The notes beneath the pieces are model-generated. The model did no database searches. It was not told the DNA's origin and saw nothing but the letters and a program-made list of their open reading frames with translations. The position numbers were made by a program, and so were the translations under genes. This document shows positions 1 to 11,801 of a stretch of 64,000 nucleotides of DNA, piece by piece. How positions within the stretch are numbered: position 1 is the first letter of the stretch; every line of letters begins with the position of its first letter. The stretch lies in the NCBI GenBank assembly GCA_024760905.1, contig CM045734.1:40257564-40321563 (forward strand), read 5' to 3'. Origin of the DNA: Plotosus lineatus. Taxonomy: Eukaryota > Chordata > Actinopteri > Siluriformes > Plotosidae.

Positions 1-204
1 TTAAAATAAATATTAGAGTATGCACCGTTTTGACCGGGCAGGGTACTTGGATAACATAACTTGGTGCCTGAATTGCATCCAACTTTCCAATGGCAGTATT
101 GGTGGATAGCATCTTATTTTATGGTCTTTATATGAAAAAAAATGGTGGAGAGTAGTATTTGTCATTTTTTTATATTTAAACCCATTTTATTTCAGTTATA
201 TGTG

Positions 205-205
205 T

Positions 206-285
<80 letters not shown>

Positions 286-300
286 ATATTAATATATATA

Positions 301-385
<85 letters not shown>
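205..385. repeat. (TA)n microsatellite with internal (GT)n
   Basis: A long alternating TA array is interrupted near 264-285 by about ten GT units. It explains the Tyr/Ile-repeat reading frames here on both strands, which are not genes. Positions 1-204 hold AT-rich sequence in which nothing was recognised. Confidence 0.97.
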
Positions 386-388
<3 letters not shown>

Positions 389-904
389 AGAACATCCAGT
401 AAATACTATTTCATCCAGGTGCTGTCTCTGCTACACATGAGACACTTCAATGTTTAGTAAGTGTGTTATCATTTAATACATATGAAACGCTTGTACTGCA
501 GTAATGTACAAAAGCTGGCTTTAGGATGATGAATTATGCAATGACAAAGCACATTTTGTCTGGCAAGGATTAACCACAGCCCTTTACAAACACTCAGTGG
601 ATGTTTAGAGCCATTGAAGCGGATCACATGCTCAGTGTGCTCGCTGAAGAGAGAAAGGTGTGCTGAGGGAGCTGTCCCCAGCTCTGGTGCTGAAACACTA
701 GTGTTGTGAATGAGAAAAACAGTACAGTACATTGCATCAAGGCGGAACAGATCATGGTTTAAATATGAATACTACAGGATTGAATAAATAACTTAATATT
801 TCATGGTAAATCCAAAGCTGTTTCAGGTTCAGATTTCCTTTCTTGACTCTTTTCAGTTACAGAAATCTATAGCTAATAATATACACTTATCATCCATAAT
901 ATTA
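386..904. other. No recognisable feature
   Basis: Mixed-composition sequence without a convincing reading frame, RNA gene or familiar repeat. A short minus-strand frame at 469-732 has no recognisable motif. Confidence 0.5.
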
Positions 905-1290
905 AAACTATCTGACTGGCCTGCAGCTAGGCAGCCCACTATACAGGAAGCTGCAATACACTGTCTGTTCTGTGATCTTTCTCTCATAGCCATCATTAAA
1001 AGTTTCAGTCGTTTGTGCTACATTAGCTCTTCTGTGTGAATAGATCAGACATACCAGCCTTCATTCCCCACACACATCAATAAGGCTTGGGCACTTATGA
1101 CATGTTTTCCAGTTTACTGGTTGTCCTTCTTTAAACCATGTTTGGTAGGTCACTTACCACTGCATACCAGGAACATCCCACAAGATCTTCCATTTCTGAG
1201 AATAATACATCCAGTCATTTATCTTCACAATGTGGCCCTTGTCAAAGTCGGTCAGATCCTTATGCTTGCTCAACTCAATAAAAAAAACCT
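905..1290 (-). pseudogene. Tc1-like transposase fragment (N-terminal HTH region)
   Basis: Read on the minus strand, the stretch near 1270-1215 encodes SKHKDLTDFDKGHIVK. This resembles the start of the paired-like helix-turn-helix of one fish Tc1 transposase group, where DLTDFDKGQIV is typical. The next roughly 300 bases down to about 905 keep nucleotide similarity to the rest of the DNA-binding domain (a YQKW.KEGQPVN-like segment, then the linker), but with frameshifts and stops. No DDE catalytic domain and no terminal repeats are visible, so this is an immobile fragment. Upstream minus-strand sequence (1290-1405) stays open but is not recognised. The family call rests on recall of conserved Tc1 sequence and is inference. 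Confidence 0.6.
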
Positions 1291-1598
1291 CTTTGGCAGG
1301 TGCCACTGTAATAAGATAATCAATGCCATTCACTTCTCCTGACATTGTTTTAATGTCATGGCTGAATGGTGTATTTGCTTTAAGTATCTCAATGAATGTT
1401 GGCATCTTTTGTACTCTTCATCTTACAAAGATAGTATATACTTGATATTCTATTGGTTTCTGTTCATTGCTTTTGAAAACTGGCTCAATGGTTTTTACAG
1501 AGAAGTGTGGTGCTATTTAGTAATGTAGTTAGGACAAAGAAATACAAGACTGCACCATAGATAACAGTCAAAGCCAGTACATCTACTTTGTATCTTTG

Positions 1599-1601
<3 letters not shown>

Positions 1602-1669
<68 letters not shown>

Positions 1670-1740
1670 GTATATGTATAATAATATATATATATATTAT
1701 TCAACATAATAAGTGCCCCCTGCCCCAATAAGCCCTCACC

Positions 1741-1819
<79 letters not shown>
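1602..1819. repeat. (CA)n and (TA)n microsatellites
   Basis: About 32 CA units (1602-1665) are followed by a short AT-rich spacer containing a small inverted segment, then about 38 TA units (1743-1819). The TA array directly abuts the left end of the Tc1 element, which inserts at TA dinucleotides. Confidence 0.97.
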
Positions 1820-1822
<3 letters not shown>

Positions 1823-2095
1823 GTCCTTCTCAAAAAATTAGCATATTGTGATAAAGTTCATTATTTTCTGTAATGTACTGATAAACATTAGAATTTCATA
1901 TATTTTAGATTCATTACACACAACTGATGTAGTTCAAGCCTTTTACTGTTTTAATATTGATACTTTTGGCAAAAAGTAAAGAAAAACCAAAAATCCCTAT
2001 TTAAAAAAAATTAGCATATTTCACCCGACCAATAAAAAAAAGTGCTTTTAATACAAAAAAAGTCAACCTTCAAATAATTATGTTCAGTTATGCAC

Positions 2096-3603
2096 TCAAT
2101 ACTTGGTCGGGAATCCTTTTGCAGAAATGACTGCTTCAATGCGGCGTGGCATGGAGCCAATCAGCCTGTGGCACTGCTGAGGTGTTATGGAGGCCCAGGA
2201 TGCTTTGATAGCGGCCTTAAGCTCATCCACAGTGTTGGGTCTGGTGTCTCTCAACTTTCTCTTCACAATATCCCACAGATTCTCTATGGGGTTCAGGTCA
2301 GGAGAGTTGGCAGGCCAATTGAGCACAGTAATACCATGGTCAGTAAACCATATACAGTCATCCCTTGAATATCGTGGATAACGTAGACCAGACCTAGCCG
2401 TGATATTCGAAAAACCGCAAAGTAGGAACCCCGCCCCCGCCCCCATTTCTACCATGTTGTCTCATTTCTATATGTTTTCGCATCTATACGATATCAAGAA
2501 GTGTATATTAAACGTTACACAGTTATATGCATATGTAAATACTGTAATGTATTAATATTTAAATAGAATTTATATATAAATACTTTAAGTACTGTACTCA
2601 CCTCTGACAATACTGTAGTTCTTCTCCGTGGTGCAGGACGTACACAAACACTATACAGTAAGATCACAAAATCACAAAAAATCCCGCGGGAATGTGCGAG
2701 GCAACAGCGTCACGCGTCTAAGCCAATCAGCTTGCGAGATTGAGTTGAGTGGGCGGTCCCTGCCTGAACTGGGGAGAAGGGGCACTTCAGTCTGTCATTT
2801 GGAAACAATGGACGCAGCCTGCCTTTGGTCCCTGCCTTCCGCTTGCTTACATGCGATTTTCAGCTTTCAGCACGAATTTTGAATTTTTTAATGAATATTT
2901 AAAAATATATATATTTTTTATTTTTTTTTTATTAAAATACTGCGATGTACCAAGACCGCGATGCTCAAATCGCGAAGTTGCAAAGGATGACTGTACCAGT
3001 GGTTTTGGCACTGTGAGCAGGTGCCAGGTCGTGCTGAAAAATGAAAATCTTCATCTCCATAAAACTTTTCAGCAGATGGAAGCATGAAGTGCTCCAAAAT
3101 CTCCTGATAGCTAGCTGCATTGACCCTGCCCTCGATAAAACACAGTGGACCAACACCAGCAGCTGACATGGCACCCCAGACCATCACTGACTGTGGGTAC
3201 TTGACACTGGACTTCAGGCATTTTGGCATTTCCTTCTCCCCAGTCTTCCTCCAGACTCTGGCACCTTGATTTCCGAATGACATGCAAAATTTGCTTTCAT
3301 CCAAAAAAAGTACTTTGGACCACTGAGCAACAGTCCAGTGCTGCTTCTCTGTAGCCCAGGTCAGGCGCTTCTGCCGCCGTTTCTGGTTCAAAAGTGGCTT
3401 GACCTGGGGAATGTGGCACCTGTAGCCCATTTCCTGCACACGCCTGTGCACGGTGGCTCTGGATGTTTCTACTCCAGACTCAGTCCACTGCTTCCACAGG
3501 TCCCCCAAGGTCTGGAATTGGCCCTTCTCCACAATATTCCTCAGGGTCCGGTTATCTCTTCTGGCTGTGCAGCGTTTTCTGCCACACTTTTCCCTTCCCA
3601 CAG
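2096..3603 (-). pseudogene. Tc1-like transposase, split and frameshifted
   Basis: A cut-and-paste transposase of the Tc1/mariner superfamily, which would act in the nucleus on its own terminal repeats. The minus-strand reading begins in the second half of the DNA-binding domain (GREKCGRKRC, about 3600), continues through the linker and reaches the first catalytic aspartate in VLFLDESKF. A one-base insertion near 3040 then shifts the frame. The second aspartate is in the next frame (FIFQHDLAPAHSAKTTG, about 3025). The third part lies beyond the MITE and carries SPDLNPIENLW with the catalytic glutamate, ending PTKY before a stop at 2096. All three DDE residues survive, but not in one frame, and the first HTH is missing, so the gene is dead. 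Confidence 0.93.
2355..2993. mobile_element. Nested Tc1/mariner-superfamily MITE (Tigger/mariner-like ends)
   Basis: The ends are CAGTCATCCCTT and its inverse AAGGATGACTG, and the host TA is duplicated on both sides (2353-2354, 2994-2995). Both terminal regions share CGCGAT/CGCGAAGT-type blocks. The interior has no transposase frame. It interrupts the transposase between the second aspartate and the downstream catalytic block of the surrounding Tc1 element, so it is the younger insertion. Assignment to Tigger/pogo or mariner is by the look of the tips only. Confidence 0.88.
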
Positions 3604-3900
3604 ACGTCCCACTGAGGTGCCTTGCAATCTTTTGCAGGTGTTTAGAGTTAATTGGTTGATTCAGATGATTAGGTTAATAGCTCGTTTAGAGTACCTTTCA
3701 TGATATGCTAATTTTTTGATAGGAATTTTGGGCTTATATGAGCTGTATGCCAAAATCATCAGTATTAAAACAATAAAAGACCTGAAATATTTCAGTTGGT
3801 GTGCAATGAATCTAAAATATATGAAAGTCTAATTTTTATCAGTACATTACAGAAAATAATGAACTTTATCACAATATGCTAATTTTTTGAGAAGAAACAG

Positions 3901-3970
<70 letters not shown>

Positions 3971-3977
3971 CACACTT

Positions 3978-4232
3978 ATGATATGGGTGCATATCTCAGC
4001 TGACACTGGGTAAAGACAAGGTACACCCTGAACAGCACATCAGACCATTGCACGAGCCATGTGAAACATCCAATTGTTTGACTGTGGAAGGAAACTAGAC
4101 TACCCAGATGAAACCCACACAAGCATGCAGAGAATATGCAAGCTCCCCACAGAAAACCCAAGGCGTGGGAAGCAAACCCAAAACCTTTTTGTTGTGAGGT
4201 GGACATAATAACCACTCATCACCGTGTCGCCA
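3978..4232 (-). mobile_element. V-domain SINE, tail ii form
   Basis: On the minus strand it runs from a degraded tRNA-like head (near 4230), through the V-domain with its GTTTGCATGTTCTC-like core, to a tail containing the GGTGTACC block shared with other tail ii copies. It is diverged and has no clear target duplication. A (TA)n array (3903-3962) separates it from the Tc1 element. Confidence 0.75.
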
Positions 4233-4985
4233 TTACTCAAGCAATCCTGCTAAATTATTGATCTGCTGAGGAATTAAGAATGTAGTAAATTTTCTATTCG
4301 AGGAACACTGATAATTACTTGTTTTGAATCCTAAGCAGGGATTCCAGACAAGTGCAGTGAAATGAGTTACAGTTAAGCCAAAGACATGCATGTCAGAAAC
4401 AAGAAATGCACCTATGACTCTCACCAGGTGCTGTGAGTAGAGGTGTATTGGAGCGGTGTTCGTGGGGGTGTGGGGGTGTAATGTCATGTGCAAGAACTGA
4501 AGGGAGTTGGTCATGAGTTCAGGGCTTCGTTAGCTTGGGGATAGAAGCTTCTCCTTCGGCTCTGAGTCCCAGCCATGTAGTTGTGGAGGCGGATTCCAGA
4601 CTGCAGCTGGAACAGTCTTTTGTGTGGGATCTTTTCTCTGCATGCTGGTGCTGTACCACATGGTATAGATGTCATGCAGACTAGATAGTACTGACCTGGC
4701 GATCCATTCAGCATACATCACCGCTCTGTAGAGCTTTGTGATGTCAGCACTGCAGTTCCAGAGCCAGGTGACGAGGCTTAATTGTTTGAGAAGTGAGTTT
4801 GGGACCTAGATTTTTTAATTCTTGGAGCGACACGTTTCTTTCCTTCACGTTCATGGCTAAAGTGCTCTTGAGCAAGGCACCTGTCCCCTAACTCCCAATC
4901 CCCAACTGCTCTCCTGTCGCCACAGTGTGTGACAGCCCACTTCCCCAAGTGTGTTTACTTATACAGTATATGTGTGCTCACTTTG
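4233..4985. other. Intergenic; weak SINE-like remnant near 4845-4950
   Basis: No gene seen. The stretch 4845-4950 contains CTTGAGCAAGGCACC, a block common in another tRNA-derived fish SINE (family D here), but neither head nor tail is clear. Confidence 0.4.
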
Positions 4986-4997
4986 GATGGGTTAACT

Positions 4998-5346
4998 TCA
5001 GTTCAGTTCATTTTCTGTAACCGCTTCATCCTAATTAGGGTCACGGGGAGGCTGGTGCCCATCCCAGCCAACTCAGGGCGAGGGCAGAGTACACCCTGGA
5101 CAGCTCGCCAGGCCATCGCAGGGCGGAAACACGCTGACGACTTTGCAGCCTACTCTTGTTGAAAGTCAGCAATGGTTCTTTTACATGCATCTCACACCAT
5201 AGACAGTGACAGACATGGCCCGCCTTTGATAACCCAGTTAGCTGCACTGGGGGGGGACAGTGACAACCTTGTGGAGAGTGGGACTCGAACCCCCAACCTT
5301 TGGATCAGCGATCCGGCGCCTTATACCACTAGACCACCACTGCCCT
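4998..5346 (-). mobile_element. SINE family A, full length, tail ii
   Basis: Minus-strand order: tRNA-like head with A-box-like TGGTCTAGTGG and B-box-like GGTTCGAGTCCC, central core GCAGCTAACTGGGTTATCAAAG, then tail ii (GAGCTGTCCAGGGTGTACTC to GGTTACAGAAAATGAACTGA). A 12-bp target duplication GATGGGTTAACT is readable at 4986-4997 and 5347-5358, so this is a complete young insertion. The B-box matches the Pol III internal promoter of tRNA-derived SINEs. Confidence 0.92.
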
Positions 5347-5607
5347 GATGGGTTAACTATGGAAGCCATATTTCTCTTGTACAGTACATTAAAAAAAAAT
5401 AAACAAATAATGTTCCCAGTGAGGATGCTCTCTATATAGTGTTGTAAACCTTTGTATAGCTGAGGAGACTCCATGCTGTCTTCTCTATTATAGTATTGTA
5501 TTGTAGTGTATTGTGTTTTGTTGAATGGAATGGGAATACCATGGGATTCCCAGGAGGGGAGAGAGAATGTTGCTGGGGAAAGGGATGCCTGGGTTTCCCT
5601 CCCAGAC

Positions 5608-5682
5608 TTCGTCAACTGGGAATTAACAAAGTTTAAATTTCATTCAAATGGCAGATAGACTTTGTTAATTCTCGGTTGACGA
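5608..5682. repeat. Short inverted repeat (hairpin)
   Basis: Arms 5608-5633 and 5659-5682 are nearly perfect inverses (core AATTAACAAAGT / ACTTTGTTAATT) around a 25-base spacer. It could be a tiny MITE or a simple hairpin. The flanking sequence 5359-6236 shows no gene. Confidence 0.7.
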
Positions 5683-6284
5683 CTTGTTGCTTCTGCAAGT
5701 GGACCATGGATAAGTGGAAGAAAATGGATGTGTTGTATTGTATAGCTCAACAGATCCAGATTCTAGCCTGTCACTGAGGCTATGATGAAGTTTTGTGGCA
5801 GGATGTGTCAAATTAGTTTATGGTTAAAATATACCAGCATAGGAGAAAACATTGTTCAAATATCTGTACCATAATAAAGTATTCTGACCTTTTTTTTGCA
5901 TTCTATCATTACATATTATATTGAATTAGTAGAAATGTGTCATGTAAAACATCTAGATACATCGCAGGTCAAAATTAAAGCAAACTGATCACAGTACACA
6001 CGTTTTACTTTTAATTGAAAGCTGTCCATGTCATATAACCAGAGCTTTAAATGGCAGAAATATAACTGATAGGTCAAAGAAGGCTGAAGCGTTTCAATAG
6101 CCTGGGCTGGGAAAAGATGTGTTCGAAAAAGAAGAATTGCTCCCAGTGTGTGTTGCGTATCCCTGGTGCATGCTGTGTCTTCCTTCCAAATCCAGTTTTA
6201 GAAAATCAATGTTTATGAATTTAACTAAACATCGGATTGGATTGCAGTCAGACAGGTCTCTGGAAAACATTTAATGAAAACATT

Positions 6285-6770
6285 TACTCATTATCCTTCT
6301 GGGTCACTAGGAAACTGAAGCCAATCCCAGCTGATTTCAGGAGAGGTGGGGTGCACCCTGAACAGGTCACCAGCTCCCTCAGGAAAAATAAAAAAAAACA
6401 TGCAAGTAAAGAACATCTAAAATCCAAATTGAAACATCGAAATAGTAAATATCATCACAATTTTCGAGTTATTACTGATTAGTTAATGGCACAGTGGAAA
6501 ACACTCCAACTCACAGTACGAAGGACCCGGGCTCGGCAAGGGTCATTGTCTATGGAGTTTGCATGCTCTCCCTGTGCTCACATGGGTTTCCTCCGAGCAA
6601 TCCAATTTCCTTCCACAGCCCAAAGACATGCACAATAAGCTAACTGTCTGTTCAAAACCCGCTCTCGGTGTGAATATGAAGGGTTGTGCCTGTGTTGGAC
6701 CTACAATGGACTGCCGAGCTGTTCAGGGTGTACCGTGTCTTTAGCCTTCACCTTAGTAGGATTTAGCAAA
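6285..6770. mobile_element. Tail ii remnant (-) and V-domain SINE (+)
   Basis: 6285-6385 is a diverged minus-strand fragment of tail ii. 6486-6770 is a plus-strand V-SINE with GGAGTTTGCATGCTCTCCCTG and CCCAAAGACATGCAC blocks and a short tail ii remnant (GTTCAGGGTGTACCGTGT). Both are old. Confidence 0.7.
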
Positions 6771-6860
6771 AAAACCCCAAAATTATGAATTGGATTCTAC
6801 AATGGCATTTTGAATGGCTGAGTCAATCTCATTTAGGGCTTGCACACATTCTTATGAAGC

Positions 6861-6863
<3 letters not shown>

Positions 6864-6910
<47 letters not shown>
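6864..6910. repeat. (TG)n microsatellite
   Basis: About 22 uninterrupted TG units. The following 6911-7443 shows no gene or recognised repeat. Confidence 0.97.
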
Positions 6911-6911
<1 letters not shown>

Positions 6912-7451
6912 TTTTGTGCTTTGTATATACACTACAGCCAGAAGGAGTTTGATTTGAACAAGTGGCTTTTTCAAGGCTTTTTCAAAGCTCAAGGTTAAAA
7001 GAGATAATATGGAAAACACAGCGTAGGTGAAGCTTCACTCAAAAGCACAAAACACAACAAGGTCATAACTGGAGAATAGGAGGAGCCACACACACAGTTA
7101 ATGGTTAAGAGTAAATTATCAGCAAGTACGACAACACTGGCAGAGCTGCACAAAGTATGGTGCATGCATGTTTTATTCAAGTAGAGGTATTGTTTTTGTT
7201 TAAAAATGAGGTTCTTCAATTTCTTCGCTCAAGTAAAAGTAGAGGCTCAAAAGTATAAATGAAGTTTAAAAGTGAAAAAAAGATTAAATTTTAACCTGCG
7301 TTTTCATGTTCGCTGAATATTAAGGGAGAAAAGACGTGATTTCATTGCAATTCAAAGATATTCCCACGTTTTTGGTTTTAGATACCCCCACCCTCAGACA
7401 TCGTCCTTTCTCATCAGGCTTGAGGAGAACACAGGAACACAACACATAGAC

Positions 7452-7726
7452 CAGGGGTGTCAAACTCGTGCCACAAACGGCCATGTGGCTGCAGGTTTTT
7501 GTTTCAACCAAGCAGCAGTACACCTGACTTGGCTCATTCAAACAACTGATAAGAGTCTTCAGGCAGTTGATTGGTCAACCTGTGTGCTCTGTCCAGAGAC
7601 TGACCAATCAAACGCCTGAAGACTCTTAACAGTTGTTTGAATGAGCCAAGTCAGGTGTACTGATGCTTGGTTGAAACAAAAACCTGCAGTCACATGGCCC
7701 TTTGTGGTACGAGTTTGACACCCCTG
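7452..7726. mobile_element. hAT-type MITE with 8-bp target duplication
   Basis: Termini CAGGGGTGTCAAACTCGT and the inverse ACGAGTTTGACACCCCTG enclose a 275-bp, largely palindromic, non-coding element. The 8-bp duplication ACATAGAC is exact at 7444-7451 and 7727-7734, which is diagnostic of hAT-type integration. A second copy lies at 34367. Confidence 0.95.
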
Positions 7727-8044
7727 ACATAGACTGTCGGTCAACAATGTTCTCTGCTTTAATTCCAAAAGTTTGTTTATTTGTAGAATGATAGCTTTGT
7801 GTGTAGTAAGGAAATGTAGAATTCATCAGTTTAAAGGAAATACTACAAGTAATTCACGCAGGATTGGCTAGTTAGGATGTGGTTGCCATTCACTCTATGC
7901 AGTGGTCTCCAATTTCGATATGTGCTTCTATGTATACAGAAATAAAAGAAAACAAAGATTATGGGCCCACTTTTACCAAACAAGTACCTCTTTGAAGGAT
8001 GTTTGCTGACTGTTCTTGTGCAAAGCCCCTGACATCTAATTAAA

Positions 8045-8045
<1 letters not shown>

Positions 8046-8134
<89 letters not shown>
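8046..8134. repeat. Compound (CT)n-(CA)n microsatellite
   Basis: About 23 CT units run directly into about 21 CA units. The Arg-Glu/Cys-Val repeat reading frames here are artefacts of it. Confidence 0.97.
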
Positions 8135-8138
<4 letters not shown>

Positions 8139-8384
8139 CATTTGTGTCGCCAAAATAATTGAATTGCGGAATATCCTGTGTAATTTCCTCTTCTACAAAT
8201 AAGCAGGACATTTCCAGACATGATGACGTGTGAGTTTTTATCAAGTTTCCTTATTTATGGTTGTCGATTTTCCCCCAGACGCTGTATGCAATGATAGAAT
8301 GATAAAAACATTGTAATGCATTATAACTAATATAACAACTTTGATTTGAAAATGTGATGAGTAGCTGCAATAACCTGGCAAGCA

Positions 8385-9171
8385 TAGATTCTCTATGGGA
8401 TTCAGATCAGGTGAGTTTGGTGGCCAATCAAGTCCAGTAACACCATGATCAGTGAACCAGCTATTGATAGCTTTGGCAGTGTGGGCAGGTGCAAGTTTGG
8501 CAGGAAAATGAAATTAGCATCTCAATAAAGCTTATCACGCGAGGGAATGCATGAAGTGTGCTAAAACTTATTGGTAGATGGATGCACTAACCTTAGACTT
8601 GAGAAAACAGAGTGGACTAACACCACCTGATGGCATGGTTCCTCAAACCACCAATGGGGAAACTCTACATTGGACCTCCAGCAACTTGGATTCTGTGCCT
8701 CTCCTCTCTTTCTCCAGACTCGGGGACTTTGATTTCCAAAAGAAATTCAAAATTTTATTTAATCTGAAATAAGAACTTTGGACGATTGAGCAAAGTCCAG
8801 GTCTTGTAGTGCAGTTATATGCCTCTGACATTGTCTCTGGTTCAAGAGTGACTTGAAGCACTGACTCCAGCAACAGTCTACTCCTTGTGAATCTCCTCCA
8901 AATTCTTCAATGACTTTCATTTCACAATCCTCACAAGGCTGCTGATATCTCTGATTCTTGTGCACCCTTTTCTATCACAGTTTTCCCTTCCAGTCAGCTT
9001 TCCATTGATGTGCCTGGATACAGCACTCTGTGACCAGTCAGGTTCTTCAGCAATGACCTTTTGTGATTTACTTTCCTTGTGGAGGGTGTGAATGACCATC
9101 TTCCAGACAACTGTCAAGTCAACAGCCTTCCCCATGATTGTGTAGCCAACTGACCCAGCCTGAGAAACCAT
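8385..9171 (-). pseudogene. Tc1-like transposase relic
   Basis: Translation from about 9134 gives MGKAVDLTVVWKMVIHTLHK, and the next residues include SQSAVSRHINGKLTGRENC, a Tc1 helix-turn-helix with the typical QSAVSRH recognition helix. From about 8917 on, the frame breaks repeatedly. The middle region (around 8640-8760) matches the segment near the first catalytic aspartate, and 8400-8500 corresponds to the NLPTHTAK-like to catalytic-glutamate part, all with stops. No functional DDE triad is left. It is older than the copy at 1820 because it is far more diverged. Confidence 0.82.
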
Positions 9172-9265
9172 TTAAATGCTCAGGAAACCTTTACAGGTGT
9201 TTTGAGGTAATTATGTGTTCAGGGTGTGATACTGCAGACTTTTAATATTGAACCTTATCACAATA

Positions 9266-9959
9266 CAGTTGTACCTCTACTTACGAAATTAATCCATTCC
9301 GAGGGCAAGCGCGTAAGTGGAAACATTCGTTAGATGAAAAAAATTCCCATAGCAAACAATAGAAAACCAATCAATCCGTCCCACCCCCTCCCAAACTCAT
9401 ATAACCTGACACAAAGATGTATTTTTGATGTAATATATTTAAGATAAACATGTAACAATAAACATCACAATGGTAACATATGTACAGTAACATTAATACT
9501 GTAATAAACAATAAATAATAATAAAACAAGAATAAACAATGAGTCAATAAACTGGTGGACCAGCTTTATAAGTGTGATTGCGCATCCTCTACACTAGATG
9601 GCACTGCCATCTAGTGTAGAGGATGCGCAATCACACTTATGAAGCTATCAGTGGCGTGTTTTCTGTGGTCAAGGGAAAAAGCACTGAGCAAACGTTTTTG
9701 TTTGCACTTGTGTGCGGGGTGCTGGGGGGGGGGTTCTTCCTATAAGGGGCATCACAGGAAATAATTGAGAAGCACTGCCTGCACAAGGTGTTCTCGGAGC
9801 ACACTGGAATACAAGCGGAAGTAATACAAGGCTAATCAACCAGGAAAAGCCATTTTCCCAGCAGAGCTCATAAGTAGAAAATTTGCTCATTGGTTGGGGC
9901 AGATTTTTTGTTGAGATTGAAACTCGTATCATGGACACTTGTAAGTCGAGATACCACTG
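9266..9959. mobile_element. Tigger-like MITE (family 2), carries a palindrome
   Basis: Ends CAGTTGTACCTCTACTTACG and, inverted, CAGTGGTATCTCGACTTACA, flanked by TA (9264-9265, 9960-9961). It inserted into the Tc1 relic. The interior is AT-rich, non-coding and homologous, in opposite orientation, to 26389-27294, including a hAT-MITE-like segment (TTCTCAATTATTTCCTGTG when reversed) at about 9740-9770. Confidence 0.9.
9562..9646. repeat. Near-perfect palindrome, 42-bp arms
   Basis: Arms 9562-9603 and 9605-9646 are inverse complements with one mismatch around a single central base. It lies within the Tigger-like MITE. The other copy of the MITE (26389) lacks it. Confidence 0.93.
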
Positions 9960-10587
9960 TATTCTAATTTTCTGAGAGACATAATTTTGGGTTTCCTTAT
10001 GTTTATCATCACAATTTCAAGAAATAAAGGCTTGATATATGGGCTTCAAAAGTATTGACTCATGCGTTTCCACTATTTTGAAATTTACCTGTATGTATAT
10101 ATATATATATACATATATAATATACACACACACACACACAAATCTCATTTTCTACTTTCATTGTAGCAATTGGCCTCTGGTGATTATTATTTTGCCAGAT
10201 AAAGTATTCAAACTTAAAACTGCTAGCCCCGTCTTTCACATTATAATAGCTGTGCCTACTGTGAAAATGTGTTTGAAATAATATGTTACAGACGCTGAAG
10301 ATTGAAAAACAGATTTTAAATGGCACCAACAGATGCCTGCTTGTGGGGACATGAGGAATACAGTGAATTGGACTGAATTTGGATGAACACTAAATTGATT
10401 AAGAATATAGCCGTGATAGGTATTTTTCCCTTTTTTTCTTAGAACTTCAGAGTCATTTCTCTTGTTACCTGCGTCACTTTTTAGTACAGTGTGGCTCTAT
10501 CCACCTCTTCTTGGTCACAAAGTGTGGGCGTTCAGAGAGGGAATCTCTACATGCTTCATTTTACCAAGGGCAATGTGTGTTCGCGCT

Positions 10588-10915
<328 letters not shown>

Positions 10916-11399
10916 CGTAAGGGGGGGAGAGCACATATCTATGCGCGTCTGCATTTAAGTGTGTGGGAGCTTCAGAACCACATAACAGACAAGTGCTGAG
11001 AGAAAAATCATTCATGACAGAACAACTTCAGTGTACCAGCAGTTTTTCTGTTTTTGTTTTTTTTTTTTTCATTTTTTATCACACCAATACCTTTTTTTAT
11101 TGTTTGAATTTGTCTATTAATTTATTTACTTTGCTTTGGTGTTTACTCATTCACTGAATCTCAACATTATTTCTGTATATACATTAATTTTCTGCTTGAT
11201 AGTGGCAGGATTGTGGTGCCTTTATGACAGAAGTGGCACAAGTATCTCTAGTGAAAGCCAGGTTCCTAAATTATGCACCGTTTTTGTTGCTGTATTTCTT
11301 CAAAAATTTTAAAGTGAAAGAAAAAAAGCCTTTGATATTTTCCTATTACACTCCTGTACCACTCTCCTGTACACTGAAACTGTGTGTGTGTGACATATA

Positions 11400-11448
<49 letters not shown>

Positions 11449-11451
<3 letters not shown>

Positions 11452-11801
11452 TGTCTGTCTTCCTTTCGGCTTTTTCCCTTTTACTCAGGAGTCGCCACAG
11501 CGAATCATCTGATTCGCACGTTTGATTTGGCAGAGGTTTTTACGTCGGATGCCCTTCCTGTCACAACCCTTTTTAGCAAGGGACAGAAACACGCTGACGG
11601 CTTTGCAGCTACTCTTCTGAAAGTCAGCAATGGTTCTTTTACATGCCTCTCACCATAGACAGTGACAGACATGGCCCGCCTTTGATAACCCAGTTAGCCG
11701 CACTGGGGGGGACAGTGACAGCCCTGTGGAGAGTGGGACTCGAACCCCCAACCTTTGGATCAGCGATCCAGCGCCCTATACCACTAGACCACCACTGCCC
11801 C
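11449..11801 (-). mobile_element. SINE family A, full length, tail i
   Basis: Complete minus-strand copy: tRNA-like head near 11800, core, then tail i, which read on the minus strand includes GGAAGGGCATCCGACGTAAA and ends GCCGAAAGGAAGACAG. It sits at the edge of a (TA)n array (11395-11447), which hides any target duplication. The tail is the one shared with the RTE-like LINE copies. Confidence 0.92.

Larger units (their letters stand above)
1820..3900 (-). mobile_element. Tc1-like transposon, defective, with nested MITE
   Basis: The left end at 1820 starts CAGGTCCTTCTCAAAAAATT and the right end at 3900 is its imperfect inverse, with TA on each side (1818-1819, 3901-3902). Ends are long, about 200 bp, and the motif AAAATTAGCATAT occurs both at the outer tip and about 200 bp inward on each side, which is the inverted/direct repeat (IR-DR) layout known for many fish Tc1 elements. 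The transposase lies on the minus strand. Three defects are visible. About 200 bp covering the start codon and N-terminal HTH is deleted near 3640. A one-base insertion near 3040 shifts the frame. A 639-bp MITE splits the catalytic domain at 2353. Confidence 0.93.
8330..10085 (-). mobile_element. Old Tc1-like transposon, split by a Tigger-like MITE
   Basis: Minus-strand sequence retains a whole degraded Tc1 gene body with 5' flank. Near 9260 the element is interrupted by a 694-bp MITE, and the Tc1 sequence resumes at 9962 with CTAATTTTCTGAGAGACATA, a Tc1 5'-region motif. The termini are too eroded to fix, so the outer limits are approximate. Confidence 0.8.

Noticed and set aside
142..402. 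Long Tyr/Ile, Cys/Val and His/Thr repeat reading frames here and at many other places
   Set aside because: They are translations of (TA)n, (GT)n and (CA)n microsatellites on either strand and have no independent evidence of coding.
8643..8873. Open frame overlapping the Tc1 relic at 8330-10085
   Set aside because: Part of the decayed transposase and out of the ancestral frame; not a separate gene.
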